The notes: a model not told the origin generated them from the sequence alone. Shown: positions 36,207 through 45,285, counted from the stretch's first letter. The stretch is DNA of 64,000 nt from an uncultured Clostridia bacterium (GCA_944391625.1 CALXUG010000005.1:54199-118198), one strand, 5' to 3'. A program made the numbers and translations.

Positions 36207-36234
36207 TCAGGGACAGTTGAAAAACTGTCCCTGA
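36207..36234 (+). other. Stable hairpin with GAAA tetraloop between oppA and oppB
   Basis: A 12-pair stem (TCAGGGACAGTT with AACTGTCCCTGA) is capped by GAAA and has no T-run. It probably stabilises the 3' end of the oppA message or partly reduces read-through, so that the binding protein is made in excess over the permeases. Confidence 0.7.
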
Positions 36235-36257
36235 ATGTTGGATTGGCACTAAAGAGG

Positions 36258-36304
36258 TATTTCCGTGAACGATATGGAGCCGTCCAATATCGTTGACGAA
36301 AATA
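36258..36304 (+). other. Second inverted repeat between oppA and oppB
   Basis: The arms 36258-36275 and 36287-36304 match in 16 of 18 positions around an 11-base loop. There is no T-run. It lies 44 bases before oppB. Confidence 0.6.
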
Positions 36305-36348
36305 TCTACAGATAGGATTGAAATTTCTATGCAAAAGAGAGGTATCTT

Positions 36349-37368
36349 ATGGAACAATTAAAATTTATCGGAAAAAGGCTGCTTAATTTAGTGATTATGC
36401 TGTTTGGCGTAGCAACGTTGGTCTTTATTTTGACAAAAATGGTTCCCGGTGAGCCGGAAGTTGCCAATTTGAGTCAAAGGGCGCTGAATGACCCTGAGAT
36501 TGTTGCAGCCTATAGAGAAAAACATGGATTGGATCAGTCTATTTTTGTACAATATCTTTTGTATATTAAAAATTTGTTTCAGTTTGATTTAGGGACATCC
36601 ATCCGTACCGGTCGTTTGGTATTAGAAGATTTGGCAAGATGCTATCCGGCTACCTTGGAACTGGCTTTATTTTCTATTGTAATTGCTTCAATTTTTGGTA
36701 TTTTGTTTGGTGTAATTTCAGCAGTGCGGCGTAATAGCATTGCTGACCAGGTTGTCCGTGCAATTTCTGTAACCGGTGTTAGTATTCCGGCGTTCTGGTT
36801 TGCTTTGTTGGTGTTGTATTTCTTTTATTATAAATTAAATATATTCCCCGGTCCTGGGCGGCTTAGCAATACGTTTACAGCACCCGCTACCGTTACGGGA
36901 CTATATGTAATAGACAGTCTTTTAGAAGGGGATATTGCCAAAGCATTAGACGCAGCCAGTCATCTCATATTGCCCGGAATTGTGCTTGCAGCATTTACAA
37001 TGGGATTAATTACAAGAACAACAAGGTCAAACCTTTTGGATACCTTATCAACTGATTATATTCGAACAGCCAAAGCCAAAGGGTTAGGCAGCTTTGCATT
37101 AATTTTTAAACATGCGTTGTGCAATGCTTTGATTCCCGTATTGACAGTTATTGGGTTAGGTTTGGGAAACTTGCTGGGCGGTATGGTTTTGGTTGAAACG
37201 ATTTTTGAATGGCCCGGTGTGGGGCAATATGCCTATGAGTCGGTATTGGCGGTGGATTATCCGGCTATCATTGGTGTTGCCCTTTTGATTGCATTAAACT
37301 ATATGGTTATTAATACAATTGTTGATATTTTGTATGGAATCATTGACCCGAGAGTGAGGTGTAAATAG
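36349..37368 (+). CDS. oppB: Oligopeptide/dipeptide ABC transporter permease (OppB type)
   Basis: The 339-residue membrane protein has about six helices. It begins with the usual IGKRLLNLVIMLFGVATLVF helix, has an extended first loop with the LGTSIRTGR region, and carries the EAA motif (RTAKAKGLGSFALIFKHALCNAL) that docks on the ATPases. The C-terminus IIDPRVR is typical. Its stop overlaps the oppC start by one base. Confidence 0.93.
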   Translation: MEQLKFIGKRLLNLVIMLFGVATLVFILTKMVPGEPEVANLSQRALNDPEIVAAYREKHGLDQSIFVQYLLYIKNLFQFDLGTSIRTGRLVLEDLARCYPATLELALFSIVIASIFGILFGVISAVRRNSIADQVVRAISVTGVSIPAFWFALLVLYFFYYKLNIFPGPGRLSNTFTAPATVTGLYVIDSLLEGDIAKALDAASHLILPGIVLAAFTMGLITRTTRSNLLDTLSTDYIRTAKAKGLGSFALIFKHALCNALIPVLTVIGLGLGNLLGGMVLVETIFEWPGVGQYAYESVLAVDYPAIIGVALLIALNYMVINTIVDILYGIIDPRVRCK

Positions 37369-38204
37369 TGGTACATTCCATAAAAAAGCTATTGAAATCT
37401 AATTATTTATTTACGTTTGGTGTGGTTATCTGCTTAGGATGGATTTTAGCCGCTATTTTAGCGCCGCTGATTGCGCCTTATGATCCGTTGGCGCAGGATT
37501 TGGCCATGCGTTTTAAGCCGCCTTCTGCTGATCATTGGTTTGGCACAGATGATTTTGGGAGAGATATTTTCAGCCGTGTGATTTATGGTGGCCGTTACTC
37601 TCTGTTGGCAGGCTGTTTAACAGTTGTGATTGCCGGTGTGATTGGTACATTTTATGGCGCTATTGCCGGTTATGTAGGTGGTTGGTTAGATAATGTTATG
37701 ATGCGTTTTTCTGAAATGATTTTATCCTTTCCATCTTTGATTCTTGCTATGATTATCAATGCTGTAATGGGTTCCAGTTTGTTTAACACCATGTTTGCTT
37801 TGGTTATTGTATCCTGGCCCACCTATGCTCGTTTGATGCGCAGTGTGGTATTGAGTGTAAAAGAGAATGAGTATGTAGTAGCTTCCGAAGCCATGGGTGC
37901 TTCTAGACTTAGAATTTTGTTGCTGGAAATTATTCCAAACAGTATCAGCTCTGTGTTGATTATGGCTACCACTGACGTTGGCAATAAGATATTGATGTTT
38001 TCTACATTGAGTTTCCTTGGTCTGGGTTCTGCGCCTCCGACTCCGGAATGGGGCATGATGGTATCAGACGGGGTGAACAATTTCAGTAAGTTTTGGATTG
38101 CCGGTTTTCCTGGTTTGGCTATTTTTACAATGGCTGTCGGCGCTAATTTTATTGGTGACGGTTTGCGGGACTTGTTAGATCCAAAATTAAGAACGCAATT
38201 TTAA
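37368..38204 (+). CDS. oppC: Oligopeptide/dipeptide ABC transporter permease (OppC type)
   Basis: The 278-residue protein starts at GTG, overlapping the oppB stop. It has an N-terminal helix followed by LAPYDPLAQDL and HWFGTDDFGRDIFSRV, a hallmark of OppC/DppC, then five more helices with an EAA loop (VASEAMGASRLRILLLEIIPN) and the C-terminal GDGLRDLLDPKLR. It completes the transporter with OppBDFA. Confidence 0.94.
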   Translation: MVHSIKKLLKSNYLFTFGVVICLGWILAAILAPLIAPYDPLAQDLAMRFKPPSADHWFGTDDFGRDIFSRVIYGGRYSLLAGCLTVVIAGVIGTFYGAIAGYVGGWLDNVMMRFSEMILSFPSLILAMIINAVMGSSLFNTMFALVIVSWPTYARLMRSVVLSVKENEYVVASEAMGASRLRILLLEIIPNSISSVLIMATTDVGNKILMFSTLSFLGLGSAPPTPEWGMMVSDGVNNFSKFWIAGFPGLAIFTMAVGANFIGDGLRDLLDPKLRTQF

Positions 38205-38235
38205 TAGTTCGTTTATTTGAGAGGAGAATAGGGCT

Positions 38236-39318
38236 ATGAATCAGAGTCGTGTAGAGCGTGTGTTAGCTGCAATGGAAGAAAACGGTCTCAAACAGATTTT
38301 ACTTGTAGATCCGATGTCTATCTATTATTTGACGGATATTTATATGGCACCTTTGGAGCGTTTTTATGCTCTTTGTCTGAGAACAGATGGAAATCATGCA
38401 TATTTTCTCAATCATCTGTTTCATGTACCTGATGATGTTGGAATTCAAAAGGTGTGGTATTCTGATACCGATCCGGTTATGGAGCTGGTGGCTGCACATT
38501 TAGATTCACAGTCTGTACTGGGTGTAGATAAAGATTTAAAAGCCAGATTTTTGTTGCCATTGATGGAACAGAGGGCAGCAGCCGGTTTTGTCAATGCGTC
38601 ATATATTTTGGATGTAACTCGCGGAGTGAAAGATAAAGAAGAACAAGAAAAGATGCGAATCGCTTCTGCAATTAACGATAGCGCCATGGCAGAATTTAAA
38701 AAACTGGTTCATGCAGGTGTAACAGAAAAAGAAGTTGCAGCGCAAATGCTGCAAATCTATCGCGATTTAGGAGCAGATGGATACTCTTTTTCTCCTTTGG
38801 TGGCCTTTGGTGCCAATGCGGCAGATCCGCATCATGCGCCGGATGATACCGTATTACAAGAAGGCGATTGTGTGCTGTTTGATGTAGGCTGCATAAAAGA
38901 TGGCTATTGTTCTGATATGACGCGGACGTTCTATTATAAAACAGTTTCTGATGAACAGCGCCATATTTATCAAATTGTACAACGTGCTAACGAAGAAGCC
39001 ATTGCCAAAATAAAGCCCGGTGTTCCGTTGTGTGAATTAGATGGAATTGCCCGCAAGATTATCACAAAAGAAGGTTACGGGCCAAATTTCAATCATAGGC
39101 TTGGTCATTTTATTGGATTAAGTGAACATGAGTATGGCGATGTATCTGCAACAAATGATCAGGCAGCTGTTCCCGGTATGATTTTTTCTATTGAACCGGG
39201 TATCTATCTTGCCGGCAATACGGGTGTGCGGATAGAGGATTTGGTTTTGGTAACAGAAGATGGCTGTGAAAGATTGAATCAATATAATAAAAATTTGGAG
39301 ATTATTGAATCCATTTAG
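38236..39318 (+). CDS. M24-family Xaa-Pro-type aminopeptidase
   Basis: The 360-residue protein has a creatinase-like N-terminal domain and a C-terminal pita-bread domain with the five metal ligands visible in order: Asp in LFDVGCIKDG, Asp in YCSDMTRTF, His in RLGHFIGL, Glu in SIEPGIY and Glu in RIEDLVLV. It should cleave the N-terminal residue from Xaa-Pro peptides. It is 31 bases after oppC with GAGAGGAG, so imported peptides and their hydrolysis are probably linked in one operon. Confidence 0.9.
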   Translation: MNQSRVERVLAAMEENGLKQILLVDPMSIYYLTDIYMAPLERFYALCLRTDGNHAYFLNHLFHVPDDVGIQKVWYSDTDPVMELVAAHLDSQSVLGVDKDLKARFLLPLMEQRAAAGFVNASYILDVTRGVKDKEEQEKMRIASAINDSAMAEFKKLVHAGVTEKEVAAQMLQIYRDLGADGYSFSPLVAFGANAADPHHAPDDTVLQEGDCVLFDVGCIKDGYCSDMTRTFYYKTVSDEQRHIYQIVQRANEEAIAKIKPGVPLCELDGIARKIITKEGYGPNFNHRLGHFIGLSEHEYGDVSATNDQAAVPGMIFSIEPGIYLAGNTGVRIEDLVLVTEDGCERLNQYNKNLEIIESI

Positions 39319-39344
39319 AACAATTTGTTTGTGGAGGACTGATT

Positions 39345-39923
39345 ATGAACCCAAAAGCAACGCTGTGGATGGCAAATGGTAAAAAAATTGTGTTGGAATT
39401 GTTGCCGGAGGCTGCGCCGAATACAGTGAACAGTTTTATTTCGGCAGCTTCAAAAGGATATTTTGACCAGCATGCAATTGAACGGATTGTGCCGGGTAGC
39501 TGGATTGACATGAGTTACACAGCCTTTGGGCATCAAGAATGTCAATATCTGATTCCCAATGAATTTCAGTTAAATCCCCATATCGTTCCGTTGGACTCTC
39601 ATCCCGGTGTGGTTGCAATGGGCGGCTATGGAGAGCATGGGCTTGCGGGCTGTGAATTCTTTTTTCCGTTGCGGGATTGTCCGGAACACAAAGGAACTTA
39701 TCCGGTTTTTGCAAAAGTGCTGGAGGGTATGGAGGAACTTTATCGGTTGGAACACGTTGACACTGTGCCTGTGACAGATTTCCCTATCGCCGGTATTGAG
39801 GTAAATCGGCCGGTTCATCCAGAAGTCATTGAACGGGTGGAGCTGGAGCTTTATGGGCAGGTATATCCGGAGCCGATTAAAGTGGAAGATGATTGGAAGC
39901 CTGCTTGTTGGCCAAAAGAGTAA
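39345..39923 (+). CDS. Divergent cyclophilin-type peptidyl-prolyl isomerase
   Basis: The 192-residue protein has a cyclophilin fold. PEAAPNTVNSFISAASKGYFD and the later GVVAMGGYGEHGLAGCEFFF and YPVFAKVLEGMEEL correspond to family segments. The catalytic segment reads AIERIVPGSWIDMSY instead of FHRVIPGFxxQGGD. The arginine is kept, but the Phe-His and Gln-Gly-Gly-Asp parts are changed. A C-terminal extension of about 40 residues (VNRPVHPEVIERVELELYG) is unusual. It has no signal peptide. It ends the opp-peptidase operon and may assist proline-peptide turnover; activity is uncertain. Confidence 0.82.
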   Translation: MNPKATLWMANGKKIVLELLPEAAPNTVNSFISAASKGYFDQHAIERIVPGSWIDMSYTAFGHQECQYLIPNEFQLNPHIVPLDSHPGVVAMGGYGEHGLAGCEFFFPLRDCPEHKGTYPVFAKVLEGMEELYRLEHVDTVPVTDFPIAGIEVNRPVHPEVIERVELELYGQVYPEPIKVEDDWKPACWPKE

Positions 39924-39956
39924 TCAATAGAATCATAAATTGATAAAACAATTATG

Positions 39957-39995
39957 AAAGCGATTATGATAGCATATGTCATAATCGCTTTTTTG
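39957..39995 (+). terminator. Terminator of the opp-peptidase operon
   Basis: AAAGCGATTATGA pairs with TCATAATCGCTTT around an 11-base loop and continues into a T-run. Confidence 0.92.
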
Positions 39996-40054
39996 GATTT
40001 CGGATAGTGCTATCTTTTTTCCTACAGTAAATTTACACCATGAAAAAGTTATGC

Positions 40055-40214
40055 GGTGACGAGGTGACGACTTTTTCCGGATTTTTATCTTAATTTTTAT
40101 TTTTTGTTTGTTTTCAAAAAAGTTTCCGGAAAAAGGTTCACATTGTTCACCACCCTATTGGTTGACACAAAAATGCTTCACCGAATCGTCACCAAAGGTT
40201 CACAACTCGTCACC
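40055..40214. repeat. Cluster of GGTGACGA/TCGTCACC octamers
   Basis: GGTGACGA occurs twice in tandem at 40055-40062 and 40063-40070. Its complement TCGTCACC occurs at 40186-40193 and 40207-40214. Between them, CTTTTTCCGG (40071-40080) and CCGGAAAAAG (40126-40135) form a perfect inverted pair. Related GTTCAC/TTCACC words lie around the right-hand copies. No gene is convincing here. Confidence 0.6.
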
Positions 40215-40281
40215 GTTCCAAACATGGTTCTTACCCCTCCGCCCCTTTTCAAAGGGGAACGGCTCTGGAGAATGGTTTTAT

Positions 40282-40406
40282 CCCCGTCGCGCAGGCAGAT
40301 TTCAGCAGAACAGAAACAGCCCACTGTCAAGGATAACGCCGCTGCGCGGTGCAAAGCATCCTTGACTGTGGGCTGCGGTTCTGCTATGAGAAATCCGGCG
40401 ACGGGG
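40282..40406. repeat. 125-bp GC-rich imperfect palindrome
   Basis: The outer arms CCCCGTCGC and GCGACGGGG, the middle arms AGCAGAAC and GTTCTGCT, and a perfect 17-bp inner pair (40318-40334 with 40358-40374) fold around a 23-base loop. It is much more GC-rich than its surroundings and lies between converging genes. This looks like a non-coding mobile or REP-like element. No terminal target duplication was identified. Confidence 0.7.
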
Positions 40407-40434
40407 AATCAACAATCCTCAGAGCGTATTTTAG

Positions 40435-42276
40435 TTATGATAATTCAAACATGCCGTGATACAGCTGATAATATTTGCCTTGCTGTGCCAACAGCGATTC
40501 ATGATTACCCTGCTCGATGATGCGTCCATGTTCCAGCACCAATATCTGATCGGCATTGCGAACAGTGGACAGTCGATGGGCAATGATAAATACAGTGCGG
40601 CCCTGCATCAGCTGATCCATTCCTTTTTCAATTAACAATTCGGTTCGTGTATCAATAGAACTGGTGGCCTCATCTAAAATTAATACAGTCGGATTGGCCA
40701 CAGCAGCACGGGCAATGGCCAATAGCTGCCGTTGTCCCTGGCTGAGATTGGTGCCGTCGGAGGTCAGCACAGTATGGTATCCTTCCGGCAAATGCTGAAT
40801 AAAGGAATGAGCGTTGGCCAGTTTTGCTGCTGCAATTACCTCATCGTCGGTGGCGTTTAAACGGCCATAACGAATATTTTCCATAACGGTGCCGGTAAAT
40901 AAGTGAGTATCCTGCAACACCATGGATAAAGTGCTGCGCAAATCTGCTTTGCTTATCTGGCTGATATCAATGCCATCATAAGTGATGGCGCCGCCGGATA
41001 AATCAAAGAACCGATTGATTAGATTGGTAATACTGGTTTTGCCGGCGCCGGTAGAGCCTACAAGGGCTATTTTTTGTCCCGGTTTGGCATCCAGGCTTAC
41101 ATCCTGCAGCACCGGTTTATCAGGCTCATATTGGAAAAATACATGGTCAAAACGGATATGTCCCTGTACAGGGATTTGTTTGATGCTGCCATCAGTTTGT
41201 TTCACATTCCATACAGGTTTTTGCTGTGTTTCTTCCCGTGTTATGGTTCCCAAATCCGATTCGGGCAGTTCGTCCATCAGCTGAAAGATTCGCTCCGCAC
41301 CCGCCAACGCATTTAGCAGGGAATTAAACTGCTGAGAAATTTGTGTAATTGGATGAGAAAATGAACGGGTATACTGTAAAAATGCTGCTACCGTCCCTAA
41401 ATCCAATCGGCCAAAGATAGCCATGATACTGCCGAAAATAGCAGTAATGGCATAATTGATGTAAGATAGATTGCCCATGGTCGGCATTAGAATATTGGCA
41501 AAGGTGTGGGCGTTGGTAGATGCCTGGCAGAGATTGCCGTTCAGTTCATCAAAGCGTGCTTTGGCCTGTTCCTCGTAGCAAAAGACCTTAACCACTTTTT
41601 GTCCTTCCATCATTTCCTCGATATAACCATTCATTGCGCCGATCGCTTGCTGTTGTTTGCGGAAATACATACCGCTTTTGCCACCGATTTTACCAATGGC
41701 AAAAATCATAACCGCTACCATCAGCAAAACAAGTACAGTCAACAGAGGGCTTAAAATTAACATCATCACAAAAACACCGGTGACTGTGATGAAAGAAGAT
41801 ATAAACTGGGCAAAACTGCTGTTGAGTAAATCGCGCAGGGTATCGGTATCACTGGTAAATCGGCTCATCAGTTCTCCGTGGGTGTGACTGTCAAAAAAAC
41901 TGACGGGCAGAGATTGCATACGATTGAACAAATCGGTACGGATTTGGTACAGGGTATGGGTAGAAATCACCAGCATTAATCGGCTGTAGGTGAAAGTTGT
42001 TACCACGCCCAGCAAATAAATGGCAGCCATGATAACCAGCATCAGAATGAAATCGGACAAATCGGGATTCTGCTGACCAATAAACGGTAAAATGTAATTA
42101 TTAATCAGTGGCTTTAAAAAATAGGTTCCGGCAATAGAAGCAGCTGCGCTGACCACGATACAGAGTACAGCAAAAAATAGATGTACTTGAAAGCCACGCA
42201 TATAACTGAGTATTCTCAGAATTGTTTTTTTGACATTCTTGGGTTTAACCGTTGATTTCATTTTCTTTGGCGGCAT
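40435..42276 (-). CDS. ABC exporter half-transporter, multidrug/lipid type (subunit 2)
   Basis: The protein of about 613 residues has a six-helix membrane domain (about 20-330) and a nucleotide-binding domain with Walker A GSTGAGKTS, signature LSQGQRQLLAIARA and Walker B VLILDEATSSID followed by a normal H-loop (AHRLSTV). The catalytic glutamate is present. The ORF extends 37 codons upstream, but AAGGAG lies before the ATG at 42276. It overlaps the preceding exporter gene by 32 bases, so the two are translated together and probably form a heterodimer. Confidence 0.9.
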   Translation of the reverse strand: MPPKKMKSTVKPKNVKKTILRILSYMRGFQVHLFFAVLCIVVSAAASIAGTYFLKPLINNYILPFIGQQNPDLSDFILMLVIMAAIYLLGVVTTFTYSRLMLVISTHTLYQIRTDLFNRMQSLPVSFFDSHTHGELMSRFTSDTDTLRDLLNSSFAQFISSFITVTGVFVMMLILSPLLTVLVLLMVAVMIFAIGKIGGKSGMYFRKQQQAIGAMNGYIEEMMEGQKVVKVFCYEEQAKARFDELNGNLCQASTNAHTFANILMPTMGNLSYINYAITAIFGSIMAIFGRLDLGTVAAFLQYTRSFSHPITQISQQFNSLLNALAGAERIFQLMDELPESDLGTITREETQQKPVWNVKQTDGSIKQIPVQGHIRFDHVFFQYEPDKPVLQDVSLDAKPGQKIALVGSTGAGKTSITNLINRFFDLSGGAITYDGIDISQISKADLRSTLSMVLQDTHLFTGTVMENIRYGRLNATDDEVIAAAKLANAHSFIQHLPEGYHTVLTSDGTNLSQGQRQLLAIARAAVANPTVLILDEATSSIDTRTELLIEKGMDQLMQGRTVFIIAHRLSTVRNADQILVLEHGRIIEQGNHESLLAQQGKYYQLYHGMFELS

Positions 42277-44008
42277 GAGATTTGGCTCCTTTCTGCTGAG
42301 AATAGTAAACTTCCTGATAAATTGCGTTGGCAGCCAGCAATTGTTTGTGGGTGCCGACAGCGTCGATGGTTCCATTATCCATAACAATAATGAGGTCAGC
42401 GTCCATTATTGATGTAATACGCTGCGCAATTATGATGGTGGTGGTGTCTGATAAATTTTGCCGAAATGCCTGGCGAATGCGGCTGTCTGTGGCAGTATCT
42501 ACAGCACTGGTGCTATCATCCAAGATAATAATCTGCGGTTTTTTCAGTAACGCTCTGGCAATACACAACCGTTGTTTTTGTCCGCCGGACAGATTAACAC
42601 CGCCCTGGCTTAAATCGGTATCGTAACCTTGCGGAAACGCCATAATAAAGTCATGAGCCTGGGCTGCCTGACAGGCTGTCATTAGTTCTTCGTCGGTAGC
42701 CTGCTCATTTCCCCAACGCAGGTTATCCTTAATAGTGCCGGAAAACAAAACATTTTTTTGCAGCACCATGGCCACCGCATTGTGCAGCGTATTTAATGCG
42801 TAGTCCTGCACGTTGTGACCGCCCACGATTACCTGTCCTTCGGTAGTGTCATACAGACGTGGAATTAATTGAACCAGTGTTGTTTTGGAGGCGCCGGTTC
42901 CCCCCAGAATACCTACGGTCTGTCCTGATTGAATAGATAAGTTGATATTTTGCAAAACCGGTTCGGCGTTATCCTGCAAGTTGTAACGGAAAGAAACATT
43001 TTTAAATTGAATAGAACCGTCTTTTAATTGCAGATTTTTGTCTGCTGTGTCATCGGTCAGATCCAAGAGCTCGTCAAATACTTCGCAAATGCGCAGCACG
43101 GAAGCGCGGGACATAATCAGCATAATAAAAATCATGGAAATCATCATCAGTGACATTAAAATCTGTGAAACATAACTGATGAAACTAAGCAGTTCACCGG
43201 TCTGCATATCGCCTGCGATGATCAGATTGCCTCCAAACCAGGCGATGGCAATCATACAACTGTACATGACCAGCTGCATGATAGGTGAAACCCAGATAAG
43301 CAGTTTTTCGGCGCGCAGCTGACTGTCCCGCAGCTGGTCTGCTGCTTGGCGGAAAGTTTCCCGCTCATGATCTTCCCGTACAAAGGCTTTTACTAAATGA
43401 ATGGCGGTCAAATTTTCCTGCACGCGGGCGTTTAACTTGTCATATTTTTCAAGCATAGCCTGAAAAAGAGGATAGGCGCGGGAACTGATCAGATAGAGTG
43501 AAATGCCCAGCACAGGAATAGCAATCAGAAAAATCAGCGCCAGTTCTGCGTTGATATACACTGCCATTAATGTTGCGCAAATCAGCATCATGGGCGCCCG
43601 TACTGCGGTGCGGATCATCATCATAAATGCCATCTGTGTGTTGTTCACATCGGTTGTTAAACGGGTAATCAGAGATGCCGTTGTAAATTTATCAATATTG
43701 CGGAAGGAAAACGCCTGTATTTTATAAAAAAGCTTCTGGCGGATTCCTTTGGACAATCCGGCGCCGGCTACTGCGGCAAAACGGCCGGCCAATACACCGG
43801 CTGTTAATGAGATAAAGGCCATGCCGATCATCAACAAACCCATTTTGGCAACATAATGAATATCGCCATTGCCAATGCCGTTGTCGATAATTTTAGCCAT
43901 AACCAACGGCATAAGAATTTCCATGCAGACCTCGATGGAAATAATCATCGGTGCTAATATGGCATATTTTTTATAGGTTCCTAAGCAGGATAGAATATGT
44001 TTGAGCAT
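42245..44008 (-). CDS. ABC exporter half-transporter, multidrug/lipid type (subunit 1)
   Basis: The 587-residue protein has a membrane domain (helices from about 17-310) and an ATPase domain. Walker A reads GGTGASKTT, with Ala-Ser where Gly/Ser-Gly is usual. The signature LSGGQKQRLCIARA is canonical. Walker B is IIILDDSTSAVD with Asp instead of the catalytic Glu, and the H-loop is AQRITSI with Gln before Arg. The Asp suggests a degenerate ATP site, as in heterodimeric exporters such as TM287/288 and BmrCD. It pairs with the overlapping downstream gene. The substrate is unknown. Confidence 0.9.
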   Translation of the reverse strand: MLKHILSCLGTYKKYAILAPMIISIEVCMEILMPLVMAKIIDNGIGNGDIHYVAKMGLLMIGMAFISLTAGVLAGRFAAVAGAGLSKGIRQKLFYKIQAFSFRNIDKFTTASLITRLTTDVNNTQMAFMMMIRTAVRAPMMLICATLMAVYINAELALIFLIAIPVLGISLYLISSRAYPLFQAMLEKYDKLNARVQENLTAIHLVKAFVREDHERETFRQAADQLRDSQLRAEKLLIWVSPIMQLVMYSCMIAIAWFGGNLIIAGDMQTGELLSFISYVSQILMSLMMISMIFIMLIMSRASVLRICEVFDELLDLTDDTADKNLQLKDGSIQFKNVSFRYNLQDNAEPVLQNINLSIQSGQTVGILGGTGASKTTLVQLIPRLYDTTEGQVIVGGHNVQDYALNTLHNAVAMVLQKNVLFSGTIKDNLRWGNEQATDEELMTACQAAQAHDFIMAFPQGYDTDLSQGGVNLSGGQKQRLCIARALLKKPQIIILDDSTSAVDTATDSRIRQAFRQNLSDTTTIIIAQRITSIMDADLIIVMDNGTIDAVGTHKQLLAANAIYQEVYYSQQKGAKSHAAKENEING

Positions 44009-44282
44009 TGCATCAACGTCCTTTCGTTTATATTTATAGCATACAATGTTTAAGCTGTATTATTATAACGCTTTGCTCGGAACGATTTCAAGAGATTGGT
44101 TCTCTAATTTAACAGAGTTTTCATAAAGAGATTGTTAAGAATTTACAACGGCTTTACAATATGTCATATTGAAAGTAAAAATTATTGTTTTATTGCTTCT
44201 TTTAAAGAAAAGAATCATCTGAAAATATGTTATACTGCATAAGAAAATATTTTTGTATCAAGAAAGGTTGGTGTATTTATTT

Positions 44283-45026
44283 ATGCTGAACGAAAAAAAA
44301 ATTGTTTTGGTTACCGGTGCATCTCGTGGTATTGGACAGGCTATTGCCAGGCGGTTTGCCAAAGAAGGCTATGCGGTGGTGATGCATTATCATACCGGCC
44401 GTTTACAGGCCGAGCAAACAGCGGCGGAACTGCAGGCCCAGGGCGCTTGTGTTTTGCTGCAGCAGGCGGATATCCGGGATAGTCAGCAGGTGCAGACTAT
44501 GATAGAAACCGTCCAAAGACAGTGGGGAAATATAGACATTCTTGTCAATAACGCCGGAATCGGCCAGCAGAAATTATTTACTGATATTACCGATACAGAG
44601 TGGCGCAACATGTTTGCTGTGCATGTGGATGGTACGTTTTACTGCAGCAGGGCTGTATTGCCTGCAATGATTAGCCGGAAAGCAGGCTGTATTATTAATA
44701 TTTCCTCTATGTGGGGGCAGATCGGCGGTTCCTGTGAAGTGCATTATTCAGCAGCAAAGGGCGCAATACAAGGTATGACAAAGGCATTGGCGAAGGAAGT
44801 TGGTCCGTCAGGTATACGAGTAAATTGTGTAGCGCCCGGAGTGATACGCACCGAAATGAATCGGCTGTTAGATGAAGAAACCTGGGCTGCATTAAAAGAA
44901 GAAACACCGTTAGAGTGTGTAGGTAACGCTGCGGATATTGCCAATATGGTTTATTTTTTGGCTACTGAAGAAGCGTCTTTCATTACTGGTCAGGTTATTG
45001 GTGTGAATGGGGGTATTGTTATTTAA
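44283..45026 (+). CDS. SDR oxidoreductase, probable EF-P 5-aminopentanone reductase type (YmfI-like)
   Basis: The short-chain dehydrogenase has about 247 residues, with the NAD(P)-binding TGASRGIGQAIA, NNAG, the catalytic Ser in NISSMWGQ and Tyr-x3-Lys in HYSAAK. The segment GIGQQKLFTDITDTEW and the SSMWGQIGGSCEVHYS stretch resemble the Firmicute reductases that finish 5-aminopentanol modification of elongation factor P, rather than FabG of fatty-acid synthesis. No efp gene is in view. The ORF can start at TTG 44253, but the ATG at 44283 gives the normal N-terminus. It is a single gene, divergent from the exporter genes. Confidence 0.75.
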   Translation: MLNEKKIVLVTGASRGIGQAIARRFAKEGYAVVMHYHTGRLQAEQTAAELQAQGACVLLQQADIRDSQQVQTMIETVQRQWGNIDILVNNAGIGQQKLFTDITDTEWRNMFAVHVDGTFYCSRAVLPAMISRKAGCIINISSMWGQIGGSCEVHYSAAKGAIQGMTKALAKEVGPSGIRVNCVAPGVIRTEMNRLLDEETWAALKEETPLECVGNAADIANMVYFLATEEASFITGQVIGVNGGIVI

Positions 45027-45150
45027 AATGATAGCATAAATACAATATACAATATTATTTGTCTGTGAGAAAAATTTATGGAGGAAAGTACTTGTAATTT
45101 TCAATTTATAGTGTAAAATGCATTAAGAGGACATTTGTCTTTTTACAAAG

Positions 45151-45230
45151 GACAATACAGATGATTTTAAGAAGGGGAATGTATTGTCTTGAAAAATGCA
45201 GATGTTTTTACAGATACTGTTTGTATCTGT
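45151..45230. other. Two hairpins in the leader gap before the alanine symporter
   Basis: GACAATACA (45151-45159) pairs with TGTATTGTC (45180-45188), and ACAGATAC (45210-45217) with GTATCTGT (45223-45230). They lie in the 775-base gap 45027-45801, which has no convincing coding region. Confidence 0.5.
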
Positions 45231-45285
45231 AGTGGTTTATTACAATTGTATAATGAATATTATGTGGTTTTGTAAGAGAACTACG

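Noticed and set aside
40021..40214. CRISPR-like array of GGTGACGA/TTCACC words
   Set aside because: The repeats are 8 bases long, in mixed orientation and irregularly spaced, and no cas genes are present.
40104..40520. A 138-codon open frame across the repeat-rich gap
   Set aside because: It reads through the large palindrome and into the antisense of the exporter gene. There is no ribosome site and the composition follows the repeats.
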